Source: Kocuria rosea
GTDB taxonomy: Bacteria; Actinomycetota; Actinomycetes; Actinomycetales; Micrococcaceae
Length of the DNA: 64,000 nucleotides
Assembly: GCF_023715525.1 (NCBI RefSeq)
Contig: NZ_JAMBOG010000006.1
Coordinates: forward strand, 62,001 to 126,000
Direction of reading: 5' to 3'
Shown: in pieces, positions 43,299 through 51,789 of the stretch
Layout: each line of letters opens with the position of its first letter
How positions within the stretch are numbered: the stretch's first letter is position 1
Notes under the pieces: generated by a model
What the model was told of the DNA's origin: nothing
Seen by the model: only the letters and a program-made list of their open reading frames with translations
Databases searched by the model: none
Translations under genes and position numbers: made by a program

Positions 43299-44363
43299 GT
43301 GACCGAGACCCCCCTGACCCGTCTGCACGACCCCGCCCGCAAGGGCTTCGCCAGTGACAACTACGCGGGGGTCCACCCCGAGGTGCTCCAGGCGCTGGGG
43401 ACCGCCAACGAAGGGCATGTGGGCGCCTACGGCGCGGACCCCTACACCGAGGCCCTCCAGGACGTGGCCCGCCGCCACTTCGGGGAGCAGGCGGTCTGCT
43501 ACCCCGTGTTCAACGGGACGGGAGCGAACGTCGTCGCCCTCTCCGCCATGACGGACCGGTGGGACGCGGCGATCTGCACGGCCACCGCCCACGCCCACGT
43601 CGACGAGTGCGGCGCTCCCGAGAAGGTCGGCGGCGTGAAGATGCTCCCTGTGCCCACGCCCGACGGCAAGCTCACGCCCGAGCTGATCGACCGCGAGGCC
43701 CACGGCTTCGGCTTCGAGCACCACGCCCAGCCGCGCGTCGTCACGCTGAGCCAGTCCACCGAGCTCGGCACCCTCTACACGCTGGAGGAACTGCGCGCGG
43801 TGTGCGAGCACGCGCACGGGCTGGGGCTGACCGTCCACCTCGACGGCGCGCGCCTCGCCAACGCGGCGGCGGCCCTCGACGTCTCGTTGCGCGAGCTGAC
43901 GGTCGACGTCGGGGTGGACGTCCTCTCCTGGGGCGGGACCAAGAACGGGCTGATGGGGGCGGAGGCCGTCGTCGTGGTGAACCCCGACGCCGTGCGGCAG
44001 CCCCGGTTCGTGCGCAAGCTCTCGACGCAGCTGGCGTCCAAGATGCGCTTCGTCTCCGTGCAGCTGCTCGCCATGTACTCCGGGGACCTGTGGGTGACGG
44101 CCGCCCGGCGGGCCAACAGCATGGCGCAGCGGCTCTCCGACGGCCTCGCCGACGTGCCGGGGGTCCAGGTCACGCAGGCGCCGCAGGCCAACGCGGTCTT
44201 CGCCGTGCTGCCGGCGGACGTCACCGCCCGGATGCAGCAGCGCTACCCCTTCTACGTGTGGGAGGAGACCACCGGGGAGGTGCGCCTGATGTGCTCGTGG
44301 GACACGTCCCCGCGGGACGTCCACGGGTTCCTGGAGGCGCTGCGGGAGGAGTCCTCCCGCTGA
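43299..44363 (+). CDS. Low-specificity L-threonine aldolase
   Basis: A 354-residue PLP enzyme of the beta-eliminating lyase group that splits threonine or allo-threonine into glycine and acetaldehyde. FASDNYAGVHPEVL is the conserved N-terminus, and the PLP lysine is Lys215 in SWGGTKNGLMG; HLDGARLANA and TARRANSM-type segments agree. GTG start with GGAAGGA six bases upstream; the nearby ATG is out of frame. It stands alone and diverges from the protoglobin gene. Confidence 0.9.
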   Translation: MTETPLTRLHDPARKGFASDNYAGVHPEVLQALGTANEGHVGAYGADPYTEALQDVARRHFGEQAVCYPVFNGTGANVVALSAMTDRWDAAICTATAHAHVDECGAPEKVGGVKMLPVPTPDGKLTPELIDREAHGFGFEHHAQPRVVTLSQSTELGTLYTLEELRAVCEHAHGLGLTVHLDGARLANAAAALDVSLRELTVDVGVDVLSWGGTKNGLMGAEAVVVVNPDAVRQPRFVRKLSTQLASKMRFVSVQLLAMYSGDLWVTAARRANSMAQRLSDGLADVPGVQVTQAPQANAVFAVLPADVTARMQQRYPFYVWEETTGEVRLMCSWDTSPRDVHGFLEALREESSR

Positions 44364-44475
44364 CGGGGGTGCGTCGTTGTGCATCCCCGGTTCCCGTGCT
44401 GATCCTGGGGCCGGGGTGCCCCTGCCGTGCCGTCCGGCCCCGTGACGGGGGCTCCCCCGGCCCGGAGGAGACGTG

Positions 44476-44600
44476 ATGGCGGTGCACGACGGTGGAAGTC
44501 CGGAGCTGGACCAGTGGGCCCAGCGGTTGGCTCAGGCGCTGCAGATCCTGGATCTGCAGGGGGACACGCGGCAGATCGTCGCCGTGGCGGCGGGAGGAGG
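44476..44600 (+). pseudogene. Truncated DUF6457-like gene remnant
   Basis: An ATG with a perfect GGAGGAG five bases upstream starts a frame whose first 40 or so residues (SPELDQWAQRLAQALQILDL, then TRQIVAVAA) look like the DUF6457 proteins common in Micrococcaceae, which are about 80-90 residues long. After AVAAGGGAP the likeness stops, and the expected RPAAP/FLVG part is missing. The frame then continues without a stop far into the antisense strand of the next gene. The most likely history is loss of the 3' half in a rearrangement that brought in the glycosyltransferase gene. The family assignment is from memory of the motif. Confidence 0.45.
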
Positions 44601-44625
44601 CGCCCCGGGCTTCCACCGGAACGGG

Positions 44626-46821
44626 TCAGGGGCCCACCAGGGCCCGCCACGTCCGCCGCAGGAACGCCACGAACCCCTTCTCGGCGACCGTGCGCTCCAG
44701 CCGGTCGATGCGCTCGGCCTGCTCGCGGGCGAGCGCGAGCAGCTCCCGGACGAGCAGCTCGGAGTCGTCCATCCGCCGGTGGAGCCGGCCGGCCTGGTCC
44801 TGCGCCTCCCGGCTCAGGTACAGCGGCAGACCGATGCCGTTCTCGGAGGTCCACTGCCTGAGGTGGCGCTCCCGCACCAGCAGGTCCTCCCGGCGCCGTG
44901 CCTCCGCCCGCGCGGGGGGCTCGTCGGGGAGCGCGCCCCGGAGGGCGAGCGGGCGCCCGTCGAGCAGGCCCGCGGTGAAGGTCTCGAGGAACCGGAGGAG
45001 GAACTCCCACTCCCCCGCCCCGGTCAGGGACTCGTCGTAGTCCCCGAGCACGCCGTGCACCGCCCGGCGGTAGAGGAACGAGCTGGGAGCGGTGGCGTCA
45101 CCGCGCAGGAGGTCCGCGAGGGTGACGTCGCGCCGTCCGGGCCACAGCAGCTCCCGGTCGAGCTCCCGGATCCGGTCCTGCTCGACCTGCTCGTGCACGA
45201 CCTCCGTGCGCACCAGCACCCCGTCGTCGGAGACCAGCGGGTTCTCGAGGTGGGACACGGCGCGCTGCAGGAACGTGGGGTGCCACTGGTCGTCGTCGTC
45301 GTGGAGGACGACCAGTTCCGAGTCGGCCGCCCGCAGCCCCCGGTTGGCGGCCGCCCAGGCTCCCAGGGGGCGGCGGTGGTGCAGCACGGTGACCCGGCCG
45401 GCGAGTGCCTCGCGGCGCTCCTCCACGAGCGCCGCCACCGCACCGGCGTCCCCGCCGTCGCCGACCACCACCAGCCTCCAGTCCGTGAACGTCTGGCCCA
45501 GCACGTCGTCGAGGGCGCGGCGCAGGAGCACGGGGCGGTCGTGGGTGCGCAGGACCACCGCCACGGTGGGGCGGGCCCCGGCCGCCTCGGGCACCGTGTA
45601 CCGCCGCCGGAGGGCGCGGGCCACGGGAGCGCCCACCCCGCGCGGAGCGGCTCCGGGCGCGGGGACGTCGCCGGGGGCGCCGCTGCGGAGGGCGCGGGCG
45701 ACGGCGTCCCACCACTGCGCGGCCGCGGCGCGGCGGGCCGGGGCGGCCGCGGCGAGGGCGGAGCGGACCGCCTCCCGGCGTCCGACCGTCTCCTCCGCCC
45801 ACTGCTGGGCCGCGGCCCGCGTGTCCCAGGCGGCGTCGCCGGGGGTGAGCAGCGCGGCGAGGGGCACGGCGTGCTCCACGAGCCCCCACCCGCTCAGCGC
45901 CCCTTGCATGCGCTGCTCGGCATATGCACTGGTCGGGACGGGCAGGACGGCGGCTCCGCCCGCTGCGGCGAGGGCCGCCGCCCGGGGGCGGGTGGTCACG
46001 ACGTAGTCGGCGGACGCCGTGCGGGCGACCACCTCGTCCGCGGTCCCGGCGGCGCGCTCCTCCCCCGGGCCGCGCCGCGGCGCGGTCAGCTGGGCGGCGA
46101 CGCGGTCGTGGAAGGCCGGATCGGGCCCGGGGGGCCCCGCGGCCCCCGGCAGGAGCTCGACCGTTCCGCCCGTGCGGTGCACGAGGGCGTCGAGCAGCGC
46201 GGTGAGCACCGGGGCCGCCTCGTCGGGGGTGAACGGGCCCGCTGCGGGCGTGAGCGCCACGACGATGCGCGGCCGCCCCGCCCCCTCCGGTGCGCGTGCG
46301 GGATCCGGAGCGGGTTCCGGCGCAGGCCCCGGCACGGCGAGGAGGGCGGTGGCGTCGCTCCCGACGTGCAGGGCGGGGTGATCGGGGCACAATCGGCGGG
46401 CCACGGCGAGCGAAGCAGGGTCGCGCAGGCCCACGAAGGAGGCCGCCCCGAGCAGCTCCCGCACCCGCTCGGCCCGGGCACCGGCGCAGCCGGCGTCGAG
46501 GGCCAGGCCCGTGACGACCACCGGCCGGCCGGCCCGGGCGGCGGCGCCGGCGGCGTCGGCCCAGCGGGTGAGCGGCGCCCCGGCGAGGGGCTCGTCCGTC
46601 CCACCGCCCACGATCAGCACGGCCTCGGCCGCCCCGCTGCCCGCGGGCGGGGCCGGCTCCCCGGCGGTCGTCCGCACGCCCTCCGCCAAGGGTTTCTCGT
46701 CGGGCTCCCCGACCGCCTCGACGCCCCGCGCCGCCAGCTGCTCGAGCACGGCCCGTAGCTCGGCCTCGGCGACGACGTCGCGCGGCGCCCCGTCGAGCTC
46801 GGTCAGCACTGCTGCGCGCAT
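44626..46821 (-). CDS. Polysaccharide pyruvyl transferase-like domain fused to a GT2 glycosyltransferase
   Basis: A 731-residue two-domain protein. Residues about 60-330 resemble the polysaccharide pyruvyl transferase (CsaB/WcaK) fold: a glycine-rich VLIVGGGTDEPL, VVVTGLALDAG, GLRDPASLAVAR and the late ADYVVTTRPRAA. Residues about 390-600 form a GT2 domain with VAVVLRTHDRP, VVVGDGGD, NRGLRAADSELVVLHDDDD (DxD) and EWEFLLRF. The end is helical (REQAERIDRLERTVAEKGF). No membrane helix is present. It may both add a sugar and pyruvylate a cell-wall polymer. The ATG at 46819-46821 is preferred; its GAGGAG lies about 12 bases away. Confidence 0.7.
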   Translation of the reverse strand: MRAAVLTELDGAPRDVVAEAELRAVLEQLAARGVEAVGEPDEKPLAEGVRTTAGEPAPPAGSGAAEAVLIVGGGTDEPLAGAPLTRWADAAGAAARAGRPVVVTGLALDAGCAGARAERVRELLGAASFVGLRDPASLAVARRLCPDHPALHVGSDATALLAVPGPAPEPAPDPARAPEGAGRPRIVVALTPAAGPFTPDEAAPVLTALLDALVHRTGGTVELLPGAAGPPGPDPAFHDRVAAQLTAPRRGPGEERAAGTADEVVARTASADYVVTTRPRAAALAAAGGAAVLPVPTSAYAEQRMQGALSGWGLVEHAVPLAALLTPGDAAWDTRAAAQQWAEETVGRREAVRSALAAAAPARRAAAAQWWDAVARALRSGAPGDVPAPGAAPRGVGAPVARALRRRYTVPEAAGARPTVAVVLRTHDRPVLLRRALDDVLGQTFTDWRLVVVGDGGDAGAVAALVEERREALAGRVTVLHHRRPLGAWAAANRGLRAADSELVVLHDDDDQWHPTFLQRAVSHLENPLVSDDGVLVRTEVVHEQVEQDRIRELDRELLWPGRRDVTLADLLRGDATAPSSFLYRRAVHGVLGDYDESLTGAGEWEFLLRFLETFTAGLLDGRPLALRGALPDEPPARAEARRREDLLVRERHLRQWTSENGIGLPLYLSREAQDQAGRLHRRMDDSELLVRELLALAREQAERIDRLERTVAEKGFVAFLRRTWRALVGP

Positions 46822-47248
46822 GGGGGACGACCTCTCCTCGGACGATCCGGACGCCTCCATTGTCCTCTCCGCCGCGCGGTGGCCGCCCCGGCCCCGCACG
46901 GGCAACATTGCTCCCCGCGACGCCGTCGCGGACATGCTGACGCCGCAGGTCAGAGCGCGTTCCGTGTACGAAGTTGCAGGTCCGCACGGATCCGCCTTGC
47001 CCTTGCGCGTGCCGATCCTGGATCGTGGGAGGACACAGCGCACCATCCCCGCCGGCGGCACCCGCCCGGAGGACCAGTGCTCCGGGGTCGGCCCCTCCCG
47101 CCCGAGTATGCCCCCTCAGGCATATTCAGGGTGGGGGCGCATCGACCGCGGACCCCCGTCCACCGGCCGCCGGAGCAGGCCGGGCGCCCGGCCGGCCCGG
47201 GAGGCCCCGCCCTCATCGCGGGCGGAAGAGTCGAGGAGCCCCCACCAC
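46822..47248. promoter_or_regulatory. 427-bp divergent region with a palindrome at 47107-47124
   Basis: This gap between the divergent pyruvyl/glycosyltransferase and response regulator genes contains no convincing small gene. TATGCC (47107-47112) and GGCATA (47119-47124) form a perfect inverted repeat around CCCTCA. CATATT at 47121-47126 could be a -10 box for the response regulator, so the palindrome would overlap its promoter. No clear -35 box is visible. Confidence 0.45.
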
Positions 47249-47899
47249 ATGTTGAACGCCGCCGTCATCAGCCCCCAGCCCATGACCCGCATCGCGATGC
47301 AGCGGGAGTCCCTCGAGCACCCCGAGCACGGCGTGCGGATCGGGACCGTGGCGGGCACCGTCCCGGAGTTCCTGGAGCAGAACGCGGCGGACGTCGCCGT
47401 CGTGCTGCTGAGCATGAGCACCCTGGACGGGCGGACGCTGGCGCAGAACATCATGGAGCTCACCGCCCACGAGCACACGGTGGTGGTGCTGACCCCGCCC
47501 GGCGACGTGGTGCGGGTCCGCTCCGCCCTGGCGTTCGGTGCGAGCGGGGCCGTCGGCAAGTGGGAGCCGATCAGGATGGTCTTCCGGACCATGCGCCTGG
47601 CCCGGCAGCTGGGCCACTTCGTCAGCGACAGGCTGCAGACCGCCCTGGCGGAGCTGCCCAGCAAGGATCCCGCGAAGCTGTCCGCCCGGGAGCGCCAGGT
47701 GCTCGCGCTCTACGTCGACGGCATGCAGGAGCAGGAGGTGGCGGCCGAGCTGGAGATCGCCGAGTCCACGGTCGAGGAGCACCTCAAGCGCATCCGCCGC
47801 AAGTACGCGCTCGTGGAGCGCCCGGCCCGCACGAAGCTCGAGCTCTACAAGCGCGCCATCGAGGACGGGATCATCCCGCCCATCCTCCCCCTGTCCTGA
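47249..47899 (+). CDS. Atypical response regulator (pseudo-receiver plus LuxR-type HTH)
   Basis: A 216-residue NarL-like protein. The receiver-like N-domain lacks the acidic pair after strand 1 (AVISPQPM) and has Ser55 (VVLLSMSTLDG) where the phosphoacceptor Asp belongs, although Lys104 (VGKWEP) remains, so it should not be phosphorylated in the usual way. The LuxR-type helix-turn-helix (LSARERQVLALYVDGMQEQEVAAEL and onward) is intact. No kinase is adjacent. The ATG has GAGGAG about ten bases upstream. It diverges from the pyruvyl/glycosyltransferase gene and may regulate it or itself. Confidence 0.8.
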   Translation: MLNAAVISPQPMTRIAMQRESLEHPEHGVRIGTVAGTVPEFLEQNAADVAVVLLSMSTLDGRTLAQNIMELTAHEHTVVVLTPPGDVVRVRSALAFGASGAVGKWEPIRMVFRTMRLARQLGHFVSDRLQTALAELPSKDPAKLSARERQVLALYVDGMQEQEVAAELEIAESTVEEHLKRIRRKYALVERPARTKLELYKRAIEDGIIPPILPLS

Positions 47900-47959
47900 G
47901 CACCGCCCCGGGCGCCACCGGAGCACCGCCGGCGGGCGTGCGGGCGCCCGTCGAAGAAG

Positions 47960-48271
47960 TCAGGCCGCCCCGAGCAGCCGCAGCACCGCCGCCGTGACCG
48001 CCCCGAGGGCCACCACGAGGAGGAACGGGGCGCGCAGCCACAGGGCGACCCCGGCCACGAGCAGGGCCCCCAGCCGGGCGTCCAGGACCAGGGCCTGTCC
48101 GGAGCCGAACGCGTTCATCACCACGAGGGCGGCCAGCAGGCCGACGGTCACCGTACCGGCCATCCGCCCGACGCGGGGGTCGTCCAGGACCCTGTCGGGC
48201 ACGAGGTAGCCCACGAGCTTCAGAGCGTAGGCGAGCGCGCACGCGGCCAGGACCCAGAACCACAGGCTCAT
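47960..48271 (-). CDS. azlD: AzlD-type branched-chain amino acid exporter subunit
   Basis: A 103-residue protein with three to four helices (about 1-23, 38-58, 64-80, 83-100) typical of AzlD, the small partner of AzlC. FWVLAACALAYALKLVGYLVPDRVL is the usual N-terminal segment. Together they export branched-chain amino acids or analogues. Its ATG overlaps the azlC stop (ATGA). Confidence 0.85.
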   Translation of the reverse strand: MSLWFWVLAACALAYALKLVGYLVPDRVLDDPRVGRMAGTVTVGLLAALVVMNAFGSGQALVLDARLGALLVAGVALWLRAPFLLVVALGAVTAAVLRLLGAA

Positions 48272-48996
48272 GCGCCCGCCCCCGTCCCGGCACCCACGGG
48301 GCCCGCCGCGGCGGGCCGGGGACCGCGGGTCCGGCCCAGCACGGCCGCCACCACGGCGGCCACGAGGATCGGCACCCCCGGCGGCAGCAGCGGGATGGTC
48401 AGGGCCGTCACGAGGGCGCACGCCACGGCGACCGCCACCGGCTCCCGGGCGCTCAGCCGCGGCCACAGCAGGCCCAGGAACGCGGCCACCGCGGCGCCGT
48501 CCAGGCCCCACCGCGCGGGGTCGCCCAGGGTGTTGCCGAGCAGGGCCCCCAGGACCGTGAACGCGTTCCACAGCACCCACACGCCCAGGCCCGCCGTCCA
48601 GAACCCCCGCCGCTCCTCGAGCGGATCGGTCTGGGAGGAGGCGGCGGCGTTCGACTCGTCGATGGTCACGTGCGCGGCCAGCAGCCGGCGCCACCCGCGC
48701 GGGCGCACCAGGGCGTTCATGCTCATGCCGTAGACGGCGTTGCGCACGCCGAGCATGGTCGCCGCGCCGAGGGCCGAGGCGCCGGCCCCGCCCCCGGAGA
48801 GCACGCCGATGAACGCGAACTGCGACCCGCCCGTGAACATCAGGGCGGACAGGGCCACGGTCTGCCAGATGGTGAGGCCGGCCGCCACCGACAGCGCCCC
48901 GAAGGAGATCCCGTACAGCCCGGTGGCCACGGACAGCGACAGCCCGATCCGCACCGCCGGCGAGGCCCGCCAGGGACCGGGGGTGCCACGGCTCAC
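48268..48996 (-). CDS. azlC: AzlC-type branched-chain amino acid exporter
   Basis: A 242-residue inner-membrane protein with seven to eight helices. GISFGALSVAAGLTIWQTVALSALMFTGGSQFAFIG is the conserved AzlC start, and the paired short segment ATMLGVRNAVYGMSM and DESNAAA follow. GTG start overlapping the stop of the GH15 gene upstream (GTGA), and its own stop overlaps azlD, so three genes form one coupled unit. Export of branched-chain amino acids is known for the family. Confidence 0.88.
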   Translation of the reverse strand: MSRGTPGPWRASPAVRIGLSLSVATGLYGISFGALSVAAGLTIWQTVALSALMFTGGSQFAFIGVLSGGGAGASALGAATMLGVRNAVYGMSMNALVRPRGWRRLLAAHVTIDESNAAASSQTDPLEERRGFWTAGLGVWVLWNAFTVLGALLGNTLGDPARWGLDGAAVAAFLGLLWPRLSAREPVAVAVACALVTALTIPLLPPGVPILVAAVVAAVLGRTRGPRPAAAGPVGAGTGAGA

Positions 48997-50990
48997 CCGG
49001 CGCTCCCCTCGGCCCCGGCGGGCGCGACCGGACGGCCCTGGGCGGCGTCGAGCGCGTCGAGGGCCTGGACGAGCGCCAGGTGGGCGAAGGACTGCGGGAA
49101 GTTGCCGGTGAGCCGCCGCTCCGCCGGGGAGTACTCGGTGGACAGCAGCCCGAGGTCGTTGGCCTTGGCCAGGACGAGGTCCACGAGCTTCTCGGCGCTG
49201 TCGGCCCGCCCGGAGCGCGCGTACTGGGCGGCGAGCCACAGGGAGGCGCCCAGGTGCGGGTTGTCCTGGGCCGTGAACCCGTCCACGCCGATCACCCCGG
49301 AGTACGCGTCCGGGTCCTCGGGGTGATCGGGGCCCAGGACGTTGCGGTAGCGGTGGATGAGCCCGCAGGGGTGGCGCAGCTCCTCCTCGATCCGCCGGAC
49401 GGTCCCCAGCATCCGCTCGTCGTCGTAGGCCACGAAGCCCACCTGCGGCAGCTGCAGCAGGGAGGCGTCCACCGCCTTGGAGCCGTAGTACTGGACGAAG
49501 GAGCCGACCTCGGGGTCGTAGCCGGAGGTCCAGATCTCCTGGGCCAGGGCGTCGCGCAGCTGCTCCCACAGCGCGGCGTCGCCGGGCAGCCCGTGCACGC
49601 GCACGGCGTCGACGCCGGACTGCAGCGCCGCCCACATCAGCACCCGGGAGTGCGTGTAGTACTGCCGCTCGCCGCGCATCTCCCACAGGCCCTGGTCCTT
49701 GACCTCGTAGTGCTCGACGACGGAGCGCAGCATCGCCTGCTGCAGCGGCCAGGAGAGGTGGTCCTCCACGGCACCGCGCCGGCGCAGCTTCTCGAACACG
49801 ACCATGACGTGGCCCACCGCGTCCGTCTGGTGCTGGCCCGCGGCGCCGTTGCCCTCGCGCACCGGGCGGGAGCGCTCGTAGCCGGGCAGGTCCAGCTGGT
49901 GCTCGCGCCCGCGGCGCTCCCCCGAGACCCCGTAGAGGTTCTGCAGGTCGTGCGGGTCGCCCGCGACGGCGCGCAGCAGCCAGTTGCGCAGCTGCGCGGC
50001 CTCCCGGTCGTGGCCGTGGTCGAGCATGACCTCGAGGGCCATCGCGGCGTCGCGCAGCCAGGAGAAGCGGTGGTCCCAGTTGCGCTCCCCGCCGACGACG
50101 TCCGGCAGGGACGTGGTGGGGGCGGCCACGAGCCCGCCGGTCTCCTGGTGCATGAGCGCCCGCACCACCAGCAGGGAGCGCCGGACGATGTCGGAGCGCT
50201 TCGCGACCGCGTGGCCGCGCACGGGCACGATGTGCACCCGCTCGCCCGCCGGACCGCCGGGCGGGGAGTACAGGCCGGACCACTCCTGCCACAGCTCGAC
50301 GGTGCGGGTGAGCTGCTCGTTGACGTCGATGGGCGCGGGCGGCGGGCGGTGGGACGGGAAGTGCGTCAGGACGAAGTCCCGGGCCTGGCCGGCCGAGACG
50401 GTGAACGTCCCGCGGTGGCGGCGCTCGGCGTCGTCGTCCGTGGCCTCGGGCAGGGGCTCACCCCGCAGGACGACGGCGTCCGGCCCGGCCATGCCCACGA
50501 GCACGGGCGGGACGGGCTCCCCCTCCCCCGGGTCCTCCTCGCCCTCGAAGCGGCTCACCCAGGGCACCACGGCGCCGTAGTCGAAGCGGATCCGCAGCTC
50601 CTGGTACATCTCGACCTCGCCCGTGAGGCCCTCGACGCGGCGGACCACGTCGGTGCGGGAGGTCAGGGGCATGAAGTCGGTCACGCGCACGGAACCGGCG
50701 TCCGTGACCCAGACCGTCTGCAGCACGAAGGTGTTCTCGACGTAGAACCGCTCGGCGACCTGGGCCCCGCCGTCGTCGTCCTCGAGGAGCTCGCCGTCCG
50801 CGCCCTCCCGGACGGTGCACGCGGGGGCGAGCAGCCACCGGCCGTGGTCGGCCTCGCCGAGCAGGGCGCCGAAGACCGAGGGCGAGTCGAACCGGGGAGC
50901 GCAGAACCAGTCGACCGACCCGGTGCGGGAGACCAGCGGACCGGTGCGCATGTTCGAGAGCAGGGCGTAGTCCTCGATCAGTGAAGCCAT
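48993..50990 (-). CDS. GH15 family glucoamylase/trehalase-like hydrolase
   Basis: A 665-residue cytoplasmic protein of the GH15 family, of the kind that includes mycobacterial trehalase. The N-terminal MASLIEDYALLSNMRTGPLV and GSVDWFCAPRFDSPSVFGALLG are diagnostic. The helical barrel has RNWDHRFSWLRDAA, the catalytic acid region GLWEMRGERQYYTHS and the base region LSTEYSP. The protein is complete. The GGAGG before the ATG is only one base away, unusually close, but the homology fixes this start. It heads an overlapping unit with azlC and azlD, an odd functional mix. Confidence 0.88.
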   Translation of the reverse strand: MASLIEDYALLSNMRTGPLVSRTGSVDWFCAPRFDSPSVFGALLGEADHGRWLLAPACTVREGADGELLEDDDGGAQVAERFYVENTFVLQTVWVTDAGSVRVTDFMPLTSRTDVVRRVEGLTGEVEMYQELRIRFDYGAVVPWVSRFEGEEDPGEGEPVPPVLVGMAGPDAVVLRGEPLPEATDDDAERRHRGTFTVSAGQARDFVLTHFPSHRPPPAPIDVNEQLTRTVELWQEWSGLYSPPGGPAGERVHIVPVRGHAVAKRSDIVRRSLLVVRALMHQETGGLVAAPTTSLPDVVGGERNWDHRFSWLRDAAMALEVMLDHGHDREAAQLRNWLLRAVAGDPHDLQNLYGVSGERRGREHQLDLPGYERSRPVREGNGAAGQHQTDAVGHVMVVFEKLRRRGAVEDHLSWPLQQAMLRSVVEHYEVKDQGLWEMRGERQYYTHSRVLMWAALQSGVDAVRVHGLPGDAALWEQLRDALAQEIWTSGYDPEVGSFVQYYGSKAVDASLLQLPQVGFVAYDDERMLGTVRRIEEELRHPCGLIHRYRNVLGPDHPEDPDAYSGVIGVDGFTAQDNPHLGASLWLAAQYARSGRADSAEKLVDLVLAKANDLGLLSTEYSPAERRLTGNFPQSFAHLALVQALDALDAAQGRPVAPAGAEGSAG

Positions 50991-51159
50991 GCCTCCAGAT
51001 TCCCACACTCCGCAGGGACCGCCGGACGGACCGGCGGCTGGGCGGGCGCCGCGTCCTTCCCCGTCGCACGCCCGGGGGATCCGCGCGCGGAGCCCTCGTG
51101 ACCGGCTCCCCGGCCCGCAGCCCCCGCGGCGTCCCCCTCCGCCGGAGGGCACTTGAAGG

Positions 51160-51176
51160 ATACCCCGGAGGGGTAT
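51160..51176 (+). promoter_or_regulatory. CsoR operator and promoter of the copper operon
   Basis: ATACCCC and GGGGTAT form a perfect inverted repeat around GGA, the typical copper-CsoR operator. It overlaps a TATAAG -10 box (51174-51179) with TTGAAG (51153-51158) as a possible -35 at a short 15-bp spacing, as expected for a repressed promoter. Confidence 0.85.
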
Positions 51177-51206
51177 AAGCTGGAGGCCGACGACCCAGGA
51201 GGACGC

Positions 51207-51521
51207 ATGAGCCAGACCCTTCCGCCGCACGGCTACACCCAGGACAAGGACGCCTACCTGAAGCGGCTGCGCCGCATCGAGGGCCAGGTCCGCGGCATCC
51301 ACCGGATGGTCGAGGAGGACAAGTACTGCATCGACATCCTCACCCAGATCTCCGCGATCCAGTCCGCGCTCAAGGCCGTGAGCCTGGGGCTGCTCGACGA
51401 GCACCTGAGCCACTGCGTCGTGGGCGCCGTCGAGGCCGCCCGGGAGTCCGGGGACGCGGCCCGCGTCGACGACAAGCTCCAGGAGGCGTCCGCGGCCATC
51501 GCGCGCCTGCTGAAGAGCTGA
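51207..51521 (+). CDS. csoR: Copper-sensing transcriptional repressor CsoR
   Basis: A 104-residue all-helical repressor. The Cu(I) ligands are conserved with exact spacing: Cys41 (DKYCIDIL), His66 (LLDEHLS) and Cys70 (SHCVVGA), together with RLRRIEGQVRGIHRMV for DNA contact. Copper binding releases it from DNA. AGGAGGA stands just before the ATG. Its own operator lies directly upstream, and copZ and copA follow, so it represses the whole operon including itself. Confidence 0.95.
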   Translation: MSQTLPPHGYTQDKDAYLKRLRRIEGQVRGIHRMVEEDKYCIDILTQISAIQSALKAVSLGLLDEHLSHCVVGAVEAARESGDAARVDDKLQEASAAIARLLKS

Positions 51522-51579
51522 CCCCGGCGGCACGCCCCGCGCCGGAGCACCGAAGAACCCCACCCCAGAGGAGAGCACC

Positions 51580-51789
51580 GTGCAGACCACCGTCAACGTT
51601 TCCGGGATGACCTGCGGCCACTGCGTCATGTCCGTCACCGAGGAGCTGAGCGAGCTGGCCGGCGTCGAGTCCGTCGACGTCGAGCTCGTCGCGGGAGGCG
51701 TCTCCCCCGTCACCGTGACCTCCTCGCGCGAGCTGGGCGACGACGAGATCGAGGAGGCCGTCAAGGAAGCGGGGTACTCCGTTGTCTGA
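51580..51789 (+). CDS. copZ: Copper chaperone CopZ
   Basis: A 69-residue heavy-metal-associated domain with the metal-binding loop GMTCGHC (Cys12, Cys15). It shuttles Cu(I) to the P-type ATPase in the cytoplasm. GTG start after GAGGAGAG. It overlaps the copA start by eight bases. Confidence 0.95.
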   Translation: MQTTVNVSGMTCGHCVMSVTEELSELAGVESVDVELVAGGVSPVTVTSSRELGDDEIEEAVKEAGYSVV

